Positions 5,310-6,919 of a DNA stretch of 6,919 bases are shown here, one piece after another. Numbering within the stretch: the stretch's first letter is position 1; every line of letters begins with the position of its first letter. This stretch comes from Phycisphaerales bacterium (GTDB taxonomy: Bacteria; Planctomycetota; Phycisphaerae; Tepidisphaerales; Tepidisphaeraceae). The position numbers and the translations under genes are program-made. Below the pieces are notes generated by a model. That model saw only the letters and a program-made list of their open reading frames with translations, did not search any database and had not been told where the DNA came from. The DNA is taken from contig JAQGHH010000441.1 of NCBI GenBank assembly GCA_028288945.1, positions 1-6,919 on the forward strand, read 5' to 3'.

Positions 5310-6260
5310 CTAGGCCGTGGCCGAAGCGAGTTGTGGCTGCGCGCTAGACGTCGGCCGCGCGTCGGACATCGGTTCCGAATTCGAAAACGTGTCCGTCACA
5401 TCCAGCACTTCCACGTCTACGTTCATCGTTTCGTAGCTGGGCGTATAGATCGTTCCTTCGACGGGCGCGGTGTCGCGGTAATGGCGGCCGTAAGCGACGC
5501 GGATGTGGTCCAGGTGCGGCAGCGTGCCGTTGGTGGGGTCGAAGCCTTTCCACCCCACGTTTGGGATGTAGAGCTGCACCCATGCGTGCGAGGCGTCGCA
5601 GCCGACGCGGTTTTCGCCGTTGTTCCCGGTGTGGATGTAGCCGCAGATGTAGCGCGCGGGGATGCCCAGCAGGCGGGCCATGCAGACGAAGAGGTTGCTG
5701 AAGTCCTGGCAGACGCCGGTCTTTTTCACGAACACATCGTACGGCGTCGTCCAAAGGCCCGTACTGCCCGGGGCGTAGGTGTAGTCGCGGTGAATCGCGA
5801 GATTCATGGCGAACAGCGTCTCCATCAGGTCGCGGTTGTTGCGCTCGACGAAGTCCATCGCATAATCGGTGATCTCCTGAAGCTGCGTGTCGGGCAGCTC
5901 GGTGGGCAGGAGGTAAGGCGTGAGCATGAGGCGCTCGCCGGGCATCCAGACCAGCGGGAACGACGGGCGGATCGGGATCGACGCGAACGCGAACGGGTCG
6001 CGGTCTTTGACTTCGACGACCGAGTTGGCCGTGATCGTGAGCTCGGTGTACGGCTCGGTGATCTCGAACCGCGCGGTGGCGTTGCCGAAGACGTCGTCAT
6101 ATTTGATCGGCTCGACCGGCACGGAGATGTCGAGGGAATGGGAAAGGACCGATTGCCGCTCGTCGATGACCGGGCGCAGATGCACGCGGTGCGCGCTGCG
6201 ATGGACGGGCTGGTCGTAGGTGTACCGGGTGGTGTGCCGGACGGAGAGCTTGCGGTTCAT
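5310..6260 (-). CDS. Transglutaminase family protein with complete Cys-His-Asp triad
   Basis: The 316-residue protein has an N-terminal bacterial transglutaminase N-domain (residues 3-85: KLSVRHTTRYTYDQPV, RVHLRPV, DVFGN). The transglutaminase-like cysteine protease core follows. The triad is visible: Cys184 in TGVCQDFSNL, His225 in DASHAWVQLY, Asp241 in GFDPTNG. IPARYICGYIH is the usual strand after the active-site helix. The C-terminal region VAYGRHYRDTAPVEGT is typical of the family, and the Ser/Ala-rich tail from about 292 looks disordered. The ATG at 6260 was chosen over one 33 bp upstream because the N-domain starts there; neither has a good RBS. No signal peptide is visible. In many bacteria such genes lie with circularly permuted ATP-grasp and alpha-E genes; here a second transglutaminase is immediately upstream on the same strand. 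Peptide cleavage or isopeptide formation are both possible. Confidence 0.95.
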   Translation of the reverse strand: MNRKLSVRHTTRYTYDQPVHRSAHRVHLRPVIDERQSVLSHSLDISVPVEPIKYDDVFGNATARFEITEPYTELTITANSVVEVKDRDPFAFASIPIRPSFPLVWMPGERLMLTPYLLPTELPDTQLQEITDYAMDFVERNNRDLMETLFAMNLAIHRDYTYAPGSTGLWTTPYDVFVKKTGVCQDFSNLFVCMARLLGIPARYICGYIHTGNNGENRVGCDASHAWVQLYIPNVGWKGFDPTNGTLPHLDHIRVAYGRHYRDTAPVEGTIYTPSYETMNVDVEVLDVTDTFSNSEPMSDARPTSSAQPQLASATA

Positions 6261-6344
6261 TCCCGCAGGAGGGCAAACGCCGTTCCGCGGCAAAGGAGCG
6301 CTTGCGCGGCAGGGGCATTCCGTGGCCTAGGGCCCGCCCGTGTT

Positions 6345-6362
6345 TGGCCGGTACGCCGGCCA
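6345..6362. repeat. GC-rich hairpin with TACG loop
   Basis: TGGCCGG (6345-6351) pairs perfectly with CCGGCCA (6356-6362) around a UACG tetraloop, a notably stable loop type in RNA. It abuts the first REP-like repeat without a gap. No T-run follows on either strand, so it is not a standard terminator. Confidence 0.6.
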
Positions 6363-6450
6363 TGTAGGTTCGGCTCTGCCGAACGTGTCTCCGTGAAAAC
6401 GCGAAACATTCCTCTACGATCCAGAAATGTTCGGCGGAGCCGAACCTGCA
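6363..6450. repeat. REPIN-like inverted pair of palindromic repeats
   Basis: The first copy (6363-6384) contains GTTCGGC-TCT-GCCGAAC. The second (6429-6450) contains GTTCGGC-GGA-GCCGAAC. Each is a perfect 7-bp hairpin. As 22-nt units they are inverted complements with two differences, separated by 44 nt. Two REP sequences in opposite orientation with a short middle segment is the arrangement of REPINs, which are moved by REP-associated tyrosine transposases encoded elsewhere. Confidence 0.65.
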
Positions 6451-6523
6451 CGGTGGAAGAGGTCGCTGCGCTCAAGCTTTCTTCGATCGGAGTACCGACC
6501 GAACGTCATGGAGTACCATAGAC

Positions 6524-6588
6524 CATGGGCAGGATCCCCATGCCACTATACGGGGTGCCGTGACCCTAGGGCGAGCCGCCCATGCCAC
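6524..6588. repeat. Two hairpins sharing the 10-mer CCCATGCCAC
   Basis: CATGGG (6524-6529) pairs with CCCATG (6537-6542). GGGCG (6569-6573) pairs with CGCCC (6577-6581). CCCATGCCAC follows or forms the right arm in both (6537-6546 and 6579-6588), 42 bp apart. This looks like a pair of related small dispersed repeats. Confidence 0.45.
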
Positions 6589-6637
6589 GACGGAGGCCAA
6601 GACTGCCCCGACAATATGCCAGCGGCCGGTCAGCGCG

Positions 6638-6919
6638 TCATGCGGTGGATCGAACAGGGCGTACGTCGTCTGTTGTAATCGGCTCGACATCGACGGAGAC
6701 GCCCAGCGAGTGATGCCGGCCGCCCACGACCACGCCGCGGACGGGGCTGATATCGTCGTAGTCGCGGGCCCAGCCGAGGGTGATGTGGCCGACGGAAGGG
6801 ATCAGGCCGTTGGTGGGGTCGAAGTCGATCCAGCCGAAATCGGGGAAATACGCGGCCACCCAGGCGTGCGACGTGTCGGCCCCCACGAGCCGCGGGCGGC
6901 CGGCGGGCGGACGGGTCAC
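6638..6919 (-). CDS. Transglutaminase family protein, partial (C-terminal 93 residues)
   Basis: The visible end carries two of the three catalytic elements: the His in ADTSHAWVAAYFP and the Asp in GWIDFDPTNG. The terminal WARDYDDISPVRGVVVGG and the segment HSLGVSVDVEP are family-typical. The nucleophile Cys and the N-domain must lie beyond the right edge; the apparent Met at the edge is inside the core and not a true start. It is on the same strand as the complete transglutaminase at 5310-6260 and upstream of it, 377 bp away. The two are clearly diverged paralogues, since only the SHAW and FDPTNG blocks match closely. They may act on different substrates. Confidence 0.92.
   Translation of the reverse strand: MTRPPAGRPRLVGADTSHAWVAAYFPDFGWIDFDPTNGLIPSVGHITLGWARDYDDISPVRGVVVGGRHHSLGVSVDVEPITTDDVRPVRSTA

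Larger units (their letters stand above)
6294..6637. other. Non-coding stretch rich in hairpins between two transglutaminase genes
   Basis: No frame here encodes a recognisable protein. The stretch holds a TACG-loop hairpin, an inverted pair of REP-like palindromes and two further hairpins, listed separately. It separates two same-strand genes, so they may be transcribed apart. No clear promoter was found for the left-hand gene. Confidence 0.7.

Noticed and set aside
5331..6521. Long plus-strand open frame of 396 codons
   Set aside because: It is antisense to the complete transglutaminase, which has a full catalytic triad; composition is Val/Arg/Asp-biased and motif-free.
6472..6690. Minus-strand open frame of 72 codons between the transglutaminases
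   Set aside because: It overlaps the end of the partial transglutaminase in another frame and runs through hairpin repeats; no RBS or family resemblance.

Overview
The window looks like a piece of a high-GC bacterial chromosome. The gene content (a TPR-sulfotransferase, an alanine-rich HEAT-repeat protein, several transglutaminase-like proteins), the small palindromic repeats between genes and the mostly weak Shine-Dalgarno sites suggest a planctomycete or a relative. That placement is an inference from style and content; no marker gene is present.

Left part (1-1391), an accessory region, all on the minus strand. A phage-type DNA cytosine-5 methyltransferase runs off the left edge. Next come an intact tRNA-Cys(GCA) and a decayed tyrosine recombinase whose catalytic HxxR arginine is a serine. 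The 5' 18 nt of the tRNA are repeated (17/18) at 1374-1391, as expected for the far boundary of a small integrated element. Inside this 658-bp-period unit, two type I-C-like CRISPR repeats flank a 34-nt spacer-sized segment (1196-1287). The first repeat overlaps the recombinase reading frame. No cas gene is visible.

Middle part (1516-4085), plus strand. A TPR-sulfotransferase of 520 aa has both PAPS-binding motifs. It is followed by a 270-aa transglutaminase-like protein that keeps the Cys and Asp but has Ser at the usual His position.

Right part (4086-6919). A HEAT-repeat protein with an Ala/Pro-rich N-terminus has the one strong ribosome binding site in the window and AT-rich direct repeats upstream. 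A long hairpin terminator separates it from a convergent complete transglutaminase with a full Cys-His-Asp triad. A 377-bp non-coding stretch packed with hairpins, including a REPIN-like inverted pair, then leads to the C-terminal end of another transglutaminase that enters from the right edge. Three transglutaminase-fold genes in about 3.6 kb suggest a peptide-processing or crosslinking locus. Bacterial genes of this kind are often found with circularly permuted ATP-grasp and alpha-E domain genes, which may lie to the right, outside the window.
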